Made by a program: the position numbers and the translations under genes
Part shown: positions 20,774 through 29,332 of the stretch, piece by piece
How the letters are laid out: every line of letters starts with the position of its first letter
How positions within the stretch are numbered: the stretch's first letter is position 1
The notes under the pieces: generated by a model
Database searches by the model: none
What the model saw: only the letters and a program-made list of their open reading frames with translations
What the model was told of the DNA's origin: nothing
DNA from: Nocardia acididurans
Lineage (GTDB): Bacteria > Actinomycetota > Actinomycetes > Mycobacteriales > Mycobacteriaceae
Length of the DNA: 64,000 bases
Assembly (NCBI RefSeq): GCF_016741815.1
Contig: NZ_JAERRJ010000001.1
Span: 558,001 to 622,000 of the forward strand
Reading direction: 5' to 3'

Positions 20774-20995
20774 ATGTCGGATCCAGTCGATGTGCCGATC
20801 GATGACGAGATCATTCGACTCGGCCAGTTCCTGAAGCTGGCGAACCTCATCGATTCCGGTTCGGAAGCAAAGACGGTCATCGCCGCCGGTCTCGTCCGCG
20901 TCAACGACGAGGTCGAGTTGCGCCGCGGCCGCCAGCTACAGACCGGGGACGTGGTTGCACTCGCCGGGCACCGGGCGCGGGTAGCCGCACCCTGA
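20774..20995 (+). CDS. S4-domain RNA-binding protein
   Basis: A 73-residue protein consisting of one S4 RNA-binding domain (YaaA/RlbA-like): IIRLGQFLKLANLIDSGSEA, then GLVRVNDEVELRRGRQL and GDVV. The ATG at 20774 has AAGGA at 20762-20766. The frame is open to 20702, but that extension lacks the fold. Likely binds rRNA or tRNA; the partner is unknown. It stands alone, divergent from lysX. Confidence 0.9.
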   Translation: MSDPVDVPIDDEIIRLGQFLKLANLIDSGSEAKTVIAAGLVRVNDEVELRRGRQLQTGDVVALAGHRARVAAP

Positions 20996-21044
20996 GGGTG
21001 GCCCCGCCCCGAACCCGCTCACCGGCGTGCGCCGGAGCCCAATC

Positions 21045-21071
21045 GGGGTTCGGGAGCGAAGCCCCTGAGAG
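21045..21071. repeat. REP-like palindrome, copy 1
   Basis: GGGGTTCGGGAGCGAAGCCC followed by CTGAGAG. It belongs to a family with consensus GGGGTTCGGGGGCGAAGCCC then CTGAG, seen seven times in the window. It lies between the convergent S4 and rraA genes. Confidence 0.6.
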
Positions 21072-21083
21072 TTTCGAGAGTTG

Positions 21084-21572
21084 TCAGCTCTCGGCGCGCA
21101 CCACGACGCCGTCGTGATCGCTGTAGAGCATGTCGCCCGGGACGAAGGTGACGCCGCCGAACTCCACCGGCACATCCTTGTCGCCGGTCCCGGTCTGGGT
21201 GCTCTTGCGCGGATTGGTGCCCAGCGCCTTGATGCCGATGGGCAGGGTGCGCAGGATCGCGGAGTCGCGGACGGCTCCGTTGACGATGACGCCCGCCCAG
21301 CCGTTGTCGACGCCGCGGCCGGCGATGATGTCGCCGACGAGTGCGGTGTGCACGCTGGCGTCGCCGTCGACGACCAGCACGCGCCCGTTGCCGGGTTCGC
21401 CGAGCGTCTGCTTGACCAGGAGGTTGTCCTGGAAGCACTTGATCGTCACGATGCGCCCGGCGAAGGCTTCGACGCCGCCGAACTGAATGAACTGGGTGTC
21501 GCAGCTACGGATTTCCGGGCCGATCTCGTCGGCCAGGTCCGCGGTGGCGACCACGTTTGCTGATTCGGTCAC
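21084..21572 (-). CDS. rraA: RraA-family protein (RNase E regulator / oxoacid aldolase-like)
   Basis: A 162-residue RraA protein, nearly the length of E. coli RraA (161). Conserved parts include [16 protein letters not shown], the [20 protein letters not shown] segment, [13 protein letters not shown] (with the Arg-Asp pair used by related HMG aldolases), and [20 protein letters not shown]. In enterobacteria RraA inhibits RNase E. In actinobacteria the role is less certain and a class II oxaloacetate decarboxylase/aldolase activity is possible. GTG start. Confidence 0.92.
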   Translation of the reverse strand: MTESANVVATADLADEIGPEIRSCDTQFIQFGGVEAFAGRIVTIKCFQDNLLVKQTLGEPGNGRVLVVDGDASVHTALVGDIIAGRGVDNGWAGVIVNGAVRDSAILRTLPIGIKALGTNPRKSTQTGTGDKDVPVEFGGVTFVPGDMLYSDHDGVVVRAES

Positions 21573-21703
21573 CCGACTATCTTGTCAGGGCGCATAAGCG
21601 CACGTAGCGGCCGGTCCCGCCGACGCGATATTCCCGTGTGCGCATTCCAGGAACGCGCGCATACTGAACGTGATGGCACCCACCGGAGGGAGGACCGGTT
21701 GCC

Positions 21704-23977
21704 ATGGTTCATACAGACGGCACGAGTGTGGGCGCGGCGATCGATTCCGACGCCGGCGCCGAAGCGCGGTCCCTGCTGTCGGTGATCGCCGCCCGGTTCA
21801 CCGCCGCCTGGGAAGCCACGGGTTCGCCACCCGATCTCGCCGAATTCCTGCCCGACGCACCGGGATTGCGCCGCCTGTGCCTGATCGAGCTCATCAAGGT
21901 CGATCTGGAGTACCGGTGGATCCGCTACGACTTCCCCAAACGCCTGGCCGAATACCGCACCGAGTACGACGAGCTGCGGCACGGCCCGCTGCCCCCGGAT
22001 CTCGCCTACGAGGAGTTCCACGCGCTGCGCCGCTCCGGCCGCGGCCCCGACCACAGCGGCTACCCGACCGAGGCCGGTTCCACCGCGGCCGCCTGGGAGA
22101 CCCGTGACTACCGCAGCACGCTGATCGCCCGGCCCGCCGCCGTGGAAGCCCTGGAGGGCATCGAGGTCGGTGACCGGGTGGACGATTTCGATTTGCTGGT
22201 GGAGTTGGGCGCGGGCGCGTTCGCGCGGGTCTTCCTGGCTCGGCAGCGGTCGATGCAGCGGCTGGTCGCGGTGAAGGTCTCACAGAATCACGGCACCGAG
22301 TCCGAGACGCTGGCCCAGCTCGACCACGAGAACATCGTGCGCGTCTTCGACCAGCGTCTGCTGGCCGAGCGGGAACTGAAACTGCTGTACATGCAGTACA
22401 TTCCGGGTGGCACCCTGTCGAAGGTGCTGCGCCTGGTGCGGGAACGCCCGCCCGAACAGCGGTCCGGCGGACTGCTGCTGGAGGCCGTCGACGCGGCCAT
22501 GCGCGACAAGGGCGGCCTGGTGCCCGGCGAATCGCAGACCCGCCTGCTGGTGCAGCAGCGCAGCTGGCCGGAAACCGTCGCCTGGCTGGGCAGCCGGTTG
22601 GCGCGCGCCCTCGACTACGCGGCCGACAACGGCGTCCTGCACCGGGATATCAAGCCCGCCAACATCCTGCTCACCGTCGACGGTGTGCCGAAGCTGGCGG
22701 ATTTCAACATCAGTTTCAGCTCCCATGTGGCGGGCACCAGCCCGCTCGCCTATTTCGGCGGCTCGCTGGCCTACATGTCGCCCGAGCAACTGGCCGCCTG
22801 TCACCCCCAATTACCGGATACGGCAGAGGATCTGGACGGCCGCAGCGACATCTACGCCCTCGGCGTGGTGCTGTGGGAGTTGCTCACCGGCAAGCGGCCC
22901 TTCGACGACGAGACCCGCGCCGGCGATTCGGAATCCTCGCTGGAGCGCATGCTCGCCCTGCGGCGGCAGGTGGTGGATCCCGCGCGGCTGGAGGATCTGC
23001 CACCCGACTGCCCGCCCACCCTGCGCCGCGTCCTGCTGAGATGTCTCGCCCCGCGGCGCGCGGACCGCTGGCCGACCGGTGCGGCCCTGGCACAGCAGCT
23101 GGATCTGGTGCTGGATCATCGCGCCCGCGATCTGGTGGACCCGCCCGCGGACAGCTGGCGGGCGCGGGTGGGCCCGTGGTCGCTGCTGGTGCTGATCACC
23201 GTGGCCAGTGCGGCGGGCGGGGTGGTGGGCGCGGTGTACACGAATCTGCACAACGGCCCGCTGTGGGATCTGTGGTTCAGCGAGCAGGAGCAGCACACCC
23301 TGCGGGTGATCGGTTCGGGTATGGCCCTGTTCAGTACGTCGGCGGCCGTGGGTCTCACGAACTACCTGTGCCGCAAGGGTTTCTTCGTGTGGCGCGGGCT
23401 GCGCAAGGGCCGCACCTACGCTCCGGAGAAGCTGGCGCGGGGCCGCCTCGACACGCTTCGGGACGGGGACCGGGTCGCGGTGGTGGCGTTCGCCTGGTGG
23501 GTGGCGTCGGCGCTGGTCGCCTCGGCGGCCATGATCGCGTTCACCGATCTGGCGCCCGGTCGCATGCTGAATCTCGCTGCCACCCTGCTGGTTTCGGGGG
23601 CGATCGCGGTCGCGTACCCGTTCTTCGTGGTGACGTTCTTCGTGGTGCGCTGCTTCTATCCGCGGCTGCTGTCGCACGGCGAGACCGCGAACGATCATCA
23701 CGCCCTGCGCGCGCTGGGCCGCCGCTGCACCATGTATCTGGTTGTGGCGGCGGCGCTTCCGCTGATCGGCGTGGTGATCAGCCTGATCTTCCTGACCCCG
23801 CACGAGGTGTCGCTGGTGATCGACCCGATCAAATGGCTGTGCCTGGTGGCGGTGCTCGGCTTCGTCCTCGACTACTGGCTGTTCCGGCGGTTGGAGGCGG
23901 ATCTGCGGGCCTTCGAGCGCGCGTTCTCCGATCCGCTCATGTCAGGATCCACAGTCCGAATATCGCCAGCCACATAG
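21704..23977 (+). CDS. Membrane Ser/Thr protein kinase with a DFN activation motif
   Basis: A 757-residue kinase with unusual architecture. An N-terminal region of about 130 residues (WEATGSPPDLAEFLPD, then LIELIKVDLEYRW and DFPKRLAEY) resembles the pre-kinase region of planctomycete and myxobacterial kinases more than mycobacterial Pkn proteins. The kinase domain (about 165-460) has GAGAFARVF, catalytic Lys in VAVK, HRDIKPANILL and a SPEQL segment, but DFN replaces DFG. The C-terminal 280 residues hold about five membrane helices instead of a single helix plus sensor. Catalytic Asp and Lys are present, so it is probably active. Its 3' end overlaps the next gene by 41 bp, tail to tail. Confidence 0.9.
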   Translation: MVHTDGTSVGAAIDSDAGAEARSLLSVIAARFTAAWEATGSPPDLAEFLPDAPGLRRLCLIELIKVDLEYRWIRYDFPKRLAEYRTEYDELRHGPLPPDLAYEEFHALRRSGRGPDHSGYPTEAGSTAAAWETRDYRSTLIARPAAVEALEGIEVGDRVDDFDLLVELGAGAFARVFLARQRSMQRLVAVKVSQNHGTESETLAQLDHENIVRVFDQRLLAERELKLLYMQYIPGGTLSKVLRLVRERPPEQRSGGLLLEAVDAAMRDKGGLVPGESQTRLLVQQRSWPETVAWLGSRLARALDYAADNGVLHRDIKPANILLTVDGVPKLADFNISFSSHVAGTSPLAYFGGSLAYMSPEQLAACHPQLPDTAEDLDGRSDIYALGVVLWELLTGKRPFDDETRAGDSESSLERMLALRRQVVDPARLEDLPPDCPPTLRRVLLRCLAPRRADRWPTGAALAQQLDLVLDHRARDLVDPPADSWRARVGPWSLLVLITVASAAGGVVGAVYTNLHNGPLWDLWFSEQEQHTLRVIGSGMALFSTSAAVGLTNYLCRKGFFVWRGLRKGRTYAPEKLARGRLDTLRDGDRVAVVAFAWWVASALVASAAMIAFTDLAPGRMLNLAATLLVSGAIAVAYPFFVVTFFVVRCFYPRLLSHGETANDHHALRALGRRCTMYLVVAAALPLIGVVISLIFLTPHEVSLVIDPIKWLCLVAVLGFVLDYWLFRRLEADLRAFERAFSDPLMSGSTVRISPAT

Positions 23978-24386
23978 CGCCCGTGGCGATTCCGGCGATG
24001 GCGAAACCCTTGTCGTCGCGTTCACTGTTCATGGCGAGCGCGACCACGCCGAGAATGATGGCTGGCACGGCCGTTATCCCGCAGATGAATCCGAGTACGC
24101 CGAGTACGAACGCGGCCACCCCCGCGCCGCGCTGGGTCGGTTTCGGCGGTTGGTAGTACATCGGCGGATACATCGGCACGGGCGGATTCGGCCGCAGCGC
24201 GGGCAGTCCCGTCATGACGACGTTCAATTCGCCGTAGGTGCGGGCGTTCAATGCCTGCCCGATGCGTTCGGACAATTCGTCCACGGTGAGCCGACCGGCC
24301 TGGAAATTCGTTTTCAGCGCTTCGATCGTGCGTTCCCGATCGGCATCTCCGGCCAGGAGATGTTCGCTGCCCCACTGTGATTCCAT
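23937..24386 (-). CDS. DUF1707-DUF4190 membrane protein
   Basis: A 149-residue protein. Residues about 10-62 form a DUF1707 domain (LAGDADRERTIEALKTNFQA, then DELSERIGQALNARTYGEL). A Pro/Tyr-rich linker follows, then a DUF4190-type two-helix membrane domain (GVAAFVLGVLGFICGITAVP and GFAIAGIATGAMWLAIFGL). Actinobacterial proteins of this build are common and mostly uncharacterised. It converges on the kinase gene. Confidence 0.87.
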   Translation of the reverse strand: MESQWGSEHLLAGDADRERTIEALKTNFQAGRLTVDELSERIGQALNARTYGELNVVMTGLPALRPNPPVPMYPPMYYQPPKPTQRGAGVAAFVLGVLGFICGITAVPAIILGVVALAMNSERDDKGFAIAGIATGAMWLAIFGLWILT

Positions 24387-24439
24387 CTTGGTTCTCCATG
24401 AGCCCCGAACCGAGTATGTCTGCCTCCGAGCTTATTCGT

Positions 24440-24820
24440 TCAGGCGCGCCCGTGCCGCTGCTCGTAGGCGTCGCGTTCGGAGGCTTCGCGGGCGCGGCGG
24501 TCGGCGTCGGCGAGCGCCGGATCGAGGCCGTGCTTGATGAGCCGGTTGCGCCGGAACACGTAGGTGAGGGCGACGGTGAAGTAGATGAGCGGCAGGTACA
24601 GCAGCGCCATCATGGCCAGGCCCATCCAGAGCGGGCCGGGGATGAGCAGGAACAGGCTGAGCACCGGGATCATCGGCAGCAGCATGCGCAGCAGGTAGCG
24701 GCGGGTGGCGCCGGGGCCGATCACATCCTCGAGCACCCACTCGCGCATGGACGGCGGCAGGGTGCGCCCGCAGATGTAGCCGATCCGCTGCGGCAGGGTG
24801 GGGGTGGTGCGCTCGGACAT
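24440..24820 (-). CDS. DUF5313 membrane protein
   Basis: A 126-residue protein of the DUF5313 family, typical of Mycobacterium, Nocardia and relatives. It has the signature RIGYICGRTLPPSMREWVLED, then two membrane helices (about 45-65 and 68-88). A charged cytoplasmic tail (NRLIKHGLDPALADADRRAR) follows. Function unknown. It lies 53 bp upstream of the DUF1707 gene on the same strand. Confidence 0.85.
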   Translation of the reverse strand: MSERTTPTLPQRIGYICGRTLPPSMREWVLEDVIGPGATRRYLLRMLLPMIPVLSLFLLIPGPLWMGLAMMALLYLPLIYFTVALTYVFRRNRLIKHGLDPALADADRRAREASERDAYEQRHGRA

Positions 24821-24903
24821 GATCCCAGGATTCCTGGTGGTCGAGTGGGGGACAACACGGGGGACGACTCCGGGGGGTCGGCGGCGTTGACGACCCGGAG
24901 CGG

Positions 24904-25365
24904 TCAGGCGCTGGTGCGGGCCGCGTGGTAGGCGGCGACCTGGGTGACCAGGTTGTTGGTGGAGCTCTTCACGGCGAGTTTCACGAAGGGTTCGATGGTC
25001 TTGCCGAGCAGTTTGCCCGCGATGCCGCCGGGGACGCGGTAGTCGACGATGGCGTCGATGGTGGACTTGTCGTCACCCCGGTCGTGGAACAGGAAGGTGG
25101 ATTCGATCTCGAATCCCTTGATCGATTTCACGGCGATGGCGTAGCCGGGCTCATGCCGCACGATCTTGATGGTGGAGTGCAGGGTGACGGGTCCGAGCGA
25201 GATGGTGCCGTCGAAGGTGGCGTCCACGCCCTCGGTTTGCTCGGTGAGCGGTTCGAACGCGCTGATCTCGTTGATGAACAGCGGCAGGTGCTGGTAGTCG
25301 TTGACGTAGGCGAAGGCGGATTCCGCCGAGGCGGCGCAATCCGCGACGATCTTGACTTCGGTCAT
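24904..25365 (-). CDS. SRPBCC (START-like/polyketide cyclase) protein
   Basis: A 153-residue protein of the SRPBCC superfamily: an N-terminal strand VKIVADCAASAESAFAYVND, central strands, and a long C-terminal helix (LGKTIEPFVKLAVKSSTNNL). Such folds bind hydrophobic ligands. Mycobacterial relatives are often annotated as conserved hypotheticals near cell-envelope genes. The ATG at 25365 is chosen over the one two codons upstream because it matches family starts. Ligand unknown. Confidence 0.85.
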   Translation of the reverse strand: MTEVKIVADCAASAESAFAYVNDYQHLPLFINEISAFEPLTEQTEGVDATFDGTISLGPVTLHSTIKIVRHEPGYAIAVKSIKGFEIESTFLFHDRGDDKSTIDAIVDYRVPGGIAGKLLGKTIEPFVKLAVKSSTNNLVTQVAAYHAARTSA

Positions 25366-25461
25366 GTGCAAAACAGTAACGTGTTCTAGTTTCTGTCGCC
25401 GTTCATGAGGCGGAGCTCACGTTATATCCGCAAGGAATGGCGCCCGCCGTATTTCACGCGC

Positions 25462-26421
25462 CTACGCCGTGACGGCCAGCGCGGCAGCCAGACCGAACAC
25501 TACCGCCATCACCAGCACTTCGAAAATCGCGCGGCGCAAAGAGGACTCGGCGGCCATTCTGTGATCCGCCGCCACCGGAACCCAGCGTTTGCGCCACCAC
25601 CAGCCCAGCCCCAGCAACGCCAGCAGCAGCACGGTCTTCGTCAGCAGGATGCGGCCGTACCCGGTGGCCGCCAACTCCGTCAGCCCGCCGACCCGCACCA
25701 GTCCGTTCACGATGCCCGTCACGGACACCGTCGCGACCAGCACCAGCGCCCACCGCGAATAGCGGGGGAGCAGCACCGCCCACTCGCCGCGCGTGCGCAC
25801 CGTCAACGCCAGCGCGAGCAACACCCCGAACCAGGCCGCCGCCGCCAGCGCGTGCACCGCGCCCAGCAGCGAACCGAACGCCTGCTGCGACATGTGCCCG
25901 GTGATCGGCCGCAGCGCGAGCGTGACGGCCGTGAACACCAGCACCAGATCCGCCGTCGCCCGATCCGGCCTGCGGAACCCGAACGCGCTGTAGCCCGCCA
26001 CCGCACCCGACCCGACCAGGATGGCGATACCGATCTGCCCGCCGCTCACCTCGGCCAGATAGTCACCGAACTGGGAGCCGCCCAGTTCCCCGGCCCGCAC
26101 ACCCACCACTTCCGCCGCCTCGAACACCAGCATGGCGAATTCCATTGCCGCCCACAGTCCCGCGACCACCGCCAGCAACCGCCACGGCGGCGACAGGCGC
26201 TCGTGCAGGCGCGGCAGCGCGGCCAGCCCGAGCACGGTCGCCCCCGCGCAGTCGGCCAGCACCCGCGCGGGCGCCTCCGGCTGCACCGGATCACTCGCGG
26301 CCAGCGCCCACGCGAGGGCCGCACCGCACAGGCCGAACGGGACCACCAGCAGCAGCCAGCGCACGGTGCTGCTGCCGGCCCCGCGCTCACGGCGGCGATC
26401 GGTGCGGTCGGACCGGTTCAC
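25462..26421 (-). CDS. CopD-domain membrane protein (copper operon)
   Basis: A 319-residue polytopic protein with about eight membrane helices. The CopD-like region in the second half (ITGHMSQQAFGSLLGAVHALAAAAW, then YSRWALVLVATVSVTGIVNG) carries the conserved helix His residues expected to carry copper across the membrane. The GTG at 26421 lies 40 bp past the copC stop and has GAGG upstream; the open frame to 26727 overlaps copC and is rejected. Third gene of the YcnI-CopC-CopD operon. Confidence 0.88.
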   Translation of the reverse strand: MNRSDRTDRRRERGAGSSTVRWLLLVVPFGLCGAALAWALAASDPVQPEAPARVLADCAGATVLGLAALPRLHERLSPPWRLLAVVAGLWAAMEFAMLVFEAAEVVGVRAGELGGSQFGDYLAEVSGGQIGIAILVGSGAVAGYSAFGFRRPDRATADLVLVFTAVTLALRPITGHMSQQAFGSLLGAVHALAAAAWFGVLLALALTVRTRGEWAVLLPRYSRWALVLVATVSVTGIVNGLVRVGGLTELAATGYGRILLTKTVLLLALLGLGWWWRKRWVPVAADHRMAAESSLRRAIFEVLVMAVVFGLAAALAVTA

Positions 26422-26461
26422 TCGGCAAACCTCGCGGAATCGGCAACGGGTGGAGGCGGAT

Positions 26462-27031
26462 TCAATTCTTCGACTTGCGGCGGCCGCCGAACAGCGCGAA
26501 CGCCAGACCGCCACCGAACAGCACGACCGCGCCCGCGATGAACACCCACAGCGGCACGCCACCGTCGTCGGAGCCGCCGGAGGACGACGCGTTGGCATTC
26601 GCCTTCGCCCCCGGAGTGCCGTTGCCCGCCTTGGTGAGGGTGAACGTGCGCGTGCCCTGCACCGGGTGCCCGTCGGCGGAGGTGACCCGGTAGGCGATCT
26701 TGTATTCGCCGACCGGACCCAGCTCACCGACCTCGATGCTCACCGTCGGGCCCTCGATCAACGGCTGCCCCTTCGACCACAGGTTGCCGTCCGGGCCGGT
26801 GACCGTCATGGACGGGAAGTTCGGCTGCAGATCCTCGTTGAAGGTGACGCTCACCCGCGCGGGCGAGGCGTCGATCTGCGCGCCGTTCTCCGGCGAGGAG
26901 CTCAGCGGAGCCGAATGCGCGTTGGCCACACCACCGCTCAGCAGGGAGAACCCGGCCACCAGCAGGCCGGTGAGCACACCGGCCAGCAGCTTGGCGCGCA
27001 CACCGCTCGCTGTCCCATTGCGGCGCTTCAC
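26462..27031 (-). CDS. CopC-domain copper-binding protein, membrane anchored
   Basis: A 189-residue exported protein. A Sec signal peptide ends in GGVANA, so the mature protein begins with His (HSAPLSSSPENGA), the usual copper ligand of CopC. The seven-strand domain has VSVTFNEDLQP and ends in TSADGHPVQGTRTFTL, with the second histidine. A Gly/Ser linker leads to a C-terminal membrane helix and RRKSKN tail. The GTG overlaps the upstream stop as GTGA. It probably receives Cu(II) outside the membrane for the CopD partner. Confidence 0.93.
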   Translation of the reverse strand: MKRRNGTASGVRAKLLAGVLTGLLVAGFSLLSGGVANAHSAPLSSSPENGAQIDASPARVSVTFNEDLQPNFPSMTVTGPDGNLWSKGQPLIEGPTVSIEVGELGPVGEYKIAYRVTSADGHPVQGTRTFTLTKAGNGTPGAKANANASSSGGSDDGGVPLWVFIAGAVVLFGGGLAFALFGGRRKSKN

Positions 27032-27681
27032 GACTTACGACTCCGGATCACGCTGCCCAGACCGAGCGCGGTCCCGAGCGCGCCGAGCGCCAGCCCGATA
27101 CCGCCCAGCCAGCGCGCGGTGTCGTCGGTATCGCTCGCGGCCTCGGTGGTCCCGCCGCCGACGGCATGGTCGTCACCGTTCGCGGCGGCCGCGGCCAGCT
27201 TCAGCGACGGCGCGGGATGATCCGGTTCGGTGCCGTCGGCGTTCTCCGCCTGATCCCAGGCGACGACCTTGCCGTCACTGTAGGTCTGGGTGGCGTTGAA
27301 GCTGACGTTCTCCTGCTTGGGCAGCGGCCCCAGCGAGATCACGAACCGCTGGAACTGCCCCTGCCCGATCCCCGGATTGCCGGGCGCCGCGGTCCAGGTG
27401 ACGGACGTGGCCTCGCCCTTCTCGTTCCGATTGATCTTCGCGGCCCACCCCGCCAGCGGTTCGGTCCGGACACTCTTCACATTCGGAACGGCGACAGTGA
27501 GTTCGGTGGTCGACGCGGTATCCGACTCGTTCGGCACCTTGAACGTCAGCACCGTGTAACCGCCCTGCGCCGCCCCCGGCGCGTCCACGGTCACATGGGC
27601 GGAGGCGACCCCCGCCCCCAGCAGCGTGAGGCTCGCGGCCACGGCGGCCGTGCCGAGCGCACGCGAAAGAGAGATGTGCAT
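27028..27681 (-). CDS. YcnI-family (DUF1775) copper-binding protein
   Basis: A 217-residue exported protein. The signal peptide ends GVASA and the mature chain starts HVTVDAPGAAQGGY, the mononuclear copper site of YcnI/DUF1775 proteins. A conserved Trp in the PLAGWAAKI segment fits the family. A C-terminal membrane helix (GGIGLALGALGTALGLGSVI) anchors it. First gene of the copper operon; AGAAGG lies upstream of the ATG. No CsoR-type operator was identified in the 78-bp upstream gap. Confidence 0.93.
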   Translation of the reverse strand: MHISLSRALGTAAVAASLTLLGAGVASAHVTVDAPGAAQGGYTVLTFKVPNESDTASTTELTVAVPNVKSVRTEPLAGWAAKINRNEKGEATSVTWTAAPGNPGIGQGQFQRFVISLGPLPKQENVSFNATQTYSDGKVVAWDQAENADGTEPDHPAPSLKLAAAAANGDDHAVGGGTTEAASDTDDTARWLGGIGLALGALGTALGLGSVIRSRKS

Positions 27682-27759
27682 GAGTTGATCGACCTTCTCT
27701 GGAAAGGTTATGGGTGAACGGGATTCACGAACCAGGTCCGGCAGTGCCGAAGCAGCCGC

Positions 27760-28284
27760 TCAGACCCCGGTCGCGACCGGCGGTGCCCGCGGCCCCGCGA
27801 CGCCCGCCCCGAGCAGGCTCTTCGCCGCACCCGAGACCCCTGTCCAGAGGGCATCGCCCACCCGTACCGGCAACCCCACCGGCCCGGTCAGCACCACCCG
27901 AATCGTTTGTGAGACAACCCCGTACAGCCGCTCACAGACCAGAATCAGCACCGCGAACGCGACCGCGGCGGTCGCATGCGTACCCGCCATGATCCCGTCC
28001 GCCGCGAAATCGACTGTGCCGGAAGACCCGTGGTGCGTCATCCCGCTCAATGCGATGTGGCACAGCGGTTGTCCCGCCGCCATGAGCGCGAGCAGCCCGG
28101 TCGGCGACCGCAGCGTCGAGGCGAACGCCCCGATCACCGCCGCCGCGCACAGCAGCAACGTCAGCCCGGTCGACCCCGGATACCCGCCGCCCGCGAGACC
28201 GTGGGCGGCAATGGCGAGCGTCGCCATCGCCACGCCCGCCAGGGTGCCGCGAACGGCATTCCGGGACGACGGGCGGGGCGGCAT
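27760..28284 (-). CDS. Membrane protein upstream of the copper operon
   Basis: A 174-residue protein with about five membrane helices between residues 10 and 130. Two histidine-containing patches fall between helices: QPLCHIALSGMTHHGSS and GIMAGTHATAAVAF. Their position, plus the copper genes 78 bp downstream on the same strand, makes a metal role plausible, but that is inference. It starts 7 bases after the DUF6474 stop, so the two are co-transcribed. Confidence 0.75.
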   Translation of the reverse strand: MPPRPSSRNAVRGTLAGVAMATLAIAAHGLAGGGYPGSTGLTLLLCAAAVIGAFASTLRSPTGLLALMAAGQPLCHIALSGMTHHGSSGTVDFAADGIMAGTHATAAVAFAVLILVCERLYGVVSQTIRVVLTGPVGLPVRVGDALWTGVSGAAKSLLGAGVAGPRAPPVATGV

Positions 28285-28291
28285 GACAGGC

Positions 28292-28930
28292 TCAGTTCAC
28301 GCCGAGGCGGGCGAGCACGTCGGCTTCGATGCCGGACAGCTCGTTGGAGATGGACGCGTGCACGGCGCGACGGCGCTGCACCGGCATCTGGTCGGAGGTG
28401 CGGACGGCGGCGGTCAGGCTGTCGAGCCGGTCGCGGGTGTTGGCGACGAACTGCTTGGTGTCGGTGTCGCCGCTCTTGCGTTCGACATCCTGCAGTGTCG
28501 CTTCGATATTCGCGAGCCGCGCCTGCAATTTCGCTCCGGGACCGGAGAATTCGCCGAGCTGGCTCACCCCGATCCCGAGCTGCTGCGCCTTCCGGGTGTC
28601 GAGCTGCGCCCGCACCAGCGTCGCGCCCCGATAGGCCAGCGGCGCCAGCACCGGCACCAGAATCCGCGCGATCCCCAGGTACTTCCGCACCTGCGCCACA
28701 TTGAACGGATCCCGCTCCGCCTTCGCGGCCAGCTTCAACGCGGCCTTCTCCTCGGCCTGCAGCTTCGCGACCTCCGCCTTGGCGACCCGATCCCGGGTCT
28801 TCGCCTCGGCCCGATGCTTCTTGCGCTCGTTGCGCGCCCCGAGCTTGGCCTCCACCGCGGCCTTGTGCTTGAGGGCTTTCGCTTCGGCTCGGCGGCTGAC
28901 CCGCTTCTTGCGCTTGCTGAACAACCCCAT
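28292..28930 (-). CDS. DUF6474-type basic coiled-coil protein
   Basis: A 212-residue protein. The first 85 residues are an extremely Lys/Arg/Ala-rich helix (GLFSKRKKRVSRRAEAKALK and onward). A short hydrophobic segment (ARILVPVLAPLAYRGATLV) follows. The C-terminal part has a helical domain (LQARLANIEATLQDVERKSG). It resembles actinobacterial proteins annotated DUF6474. Function unknown; the basic helix might bind nucleic acid or acidic lipid. Confidence 0.8.
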   Translation of the reverse strand: MGLFSKRKKRVSRRAEAKALKHKAAVEAKLGARNERKKHRAEAKTRDRVAKAEVAKLQAEEKAALKLAAKAERDPFNVAQVRKYLGIARILVPVLAPLAYRGATLVRAQLDTRKAQQLGIGVSQLGEFSGPGAKLQARLANIEATLQDVERKSGDTDTKQFVANTRDRLDSLTAAVRTSDQMPVQRRRAVHASISNELSGIEADVLARLGVN

Positions 28931-29332
28931 AGATGGCCTCCGTCATGCTGGTTCGCCATGGCAGCACAGGGCCGGGGGATGCCTGTCCGCCCATGTCACA
29001 CAGTTTGCAGATCACCCTATCCGGTGCGGATACGCCCTAGCGAGCACCGTGCACAATCCGACTCCTCGGATCCTCAGGGGCTCCGCCCCCGAACCCCCTG
29101 GCGAGGGGGTGTGGGTGACGGCCTCCTCGAACTTTGCGGGGAATGCCCGGCCCCACCTGCCTTCGGGGTTGGGCGGCTGCCGCGAACCTGGCGGGGCGGG
29201 GAGGGAAGTCTCTCGAACTCTTGAAAGGGGGTGTGGGGGAAGCCCCCGCAACCCCCTGTTCTTCCGGTCCGCGCAGCGGGTCTTCGGGGCGGGAGGGTGG
29301 GGGTGTCGGGGGGTCGGGCCATACTGGCAGGC
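28931..29332. other. GC-rich intergenic region with two REP-like palindromes
   Basis: About 400 bp between divergent genes. It holds REP-like copy 2 (29073-29098, CTCAGGGGCTCCGCCCCCGA then ACCCCC) and copy 3 (29227-29256, GGGGGTGTGGGGGAAGCCCC then CGCAACCCCC). No gene is supported; the open frames here are composition artefacts. The right end carries the promoter of the nuclease gene. Confidence 0.6.

Noticed and set aside
5539..23977. Two convergent gene overlaps of exactly 41 bp (5539-5579 and 23937-23977) as a meaningful pattern
   Set aside because: The sequences of the overlaps are unrelated, so equal length is most likely coincidence.
27710..29224. A 504-codon plus-strand frame opposite the copper-operon upstream genes
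   Set aside because: Composition is typical of an antisense shadow of the minus-strand membrane protein and DUF6474 genes, with no domain.
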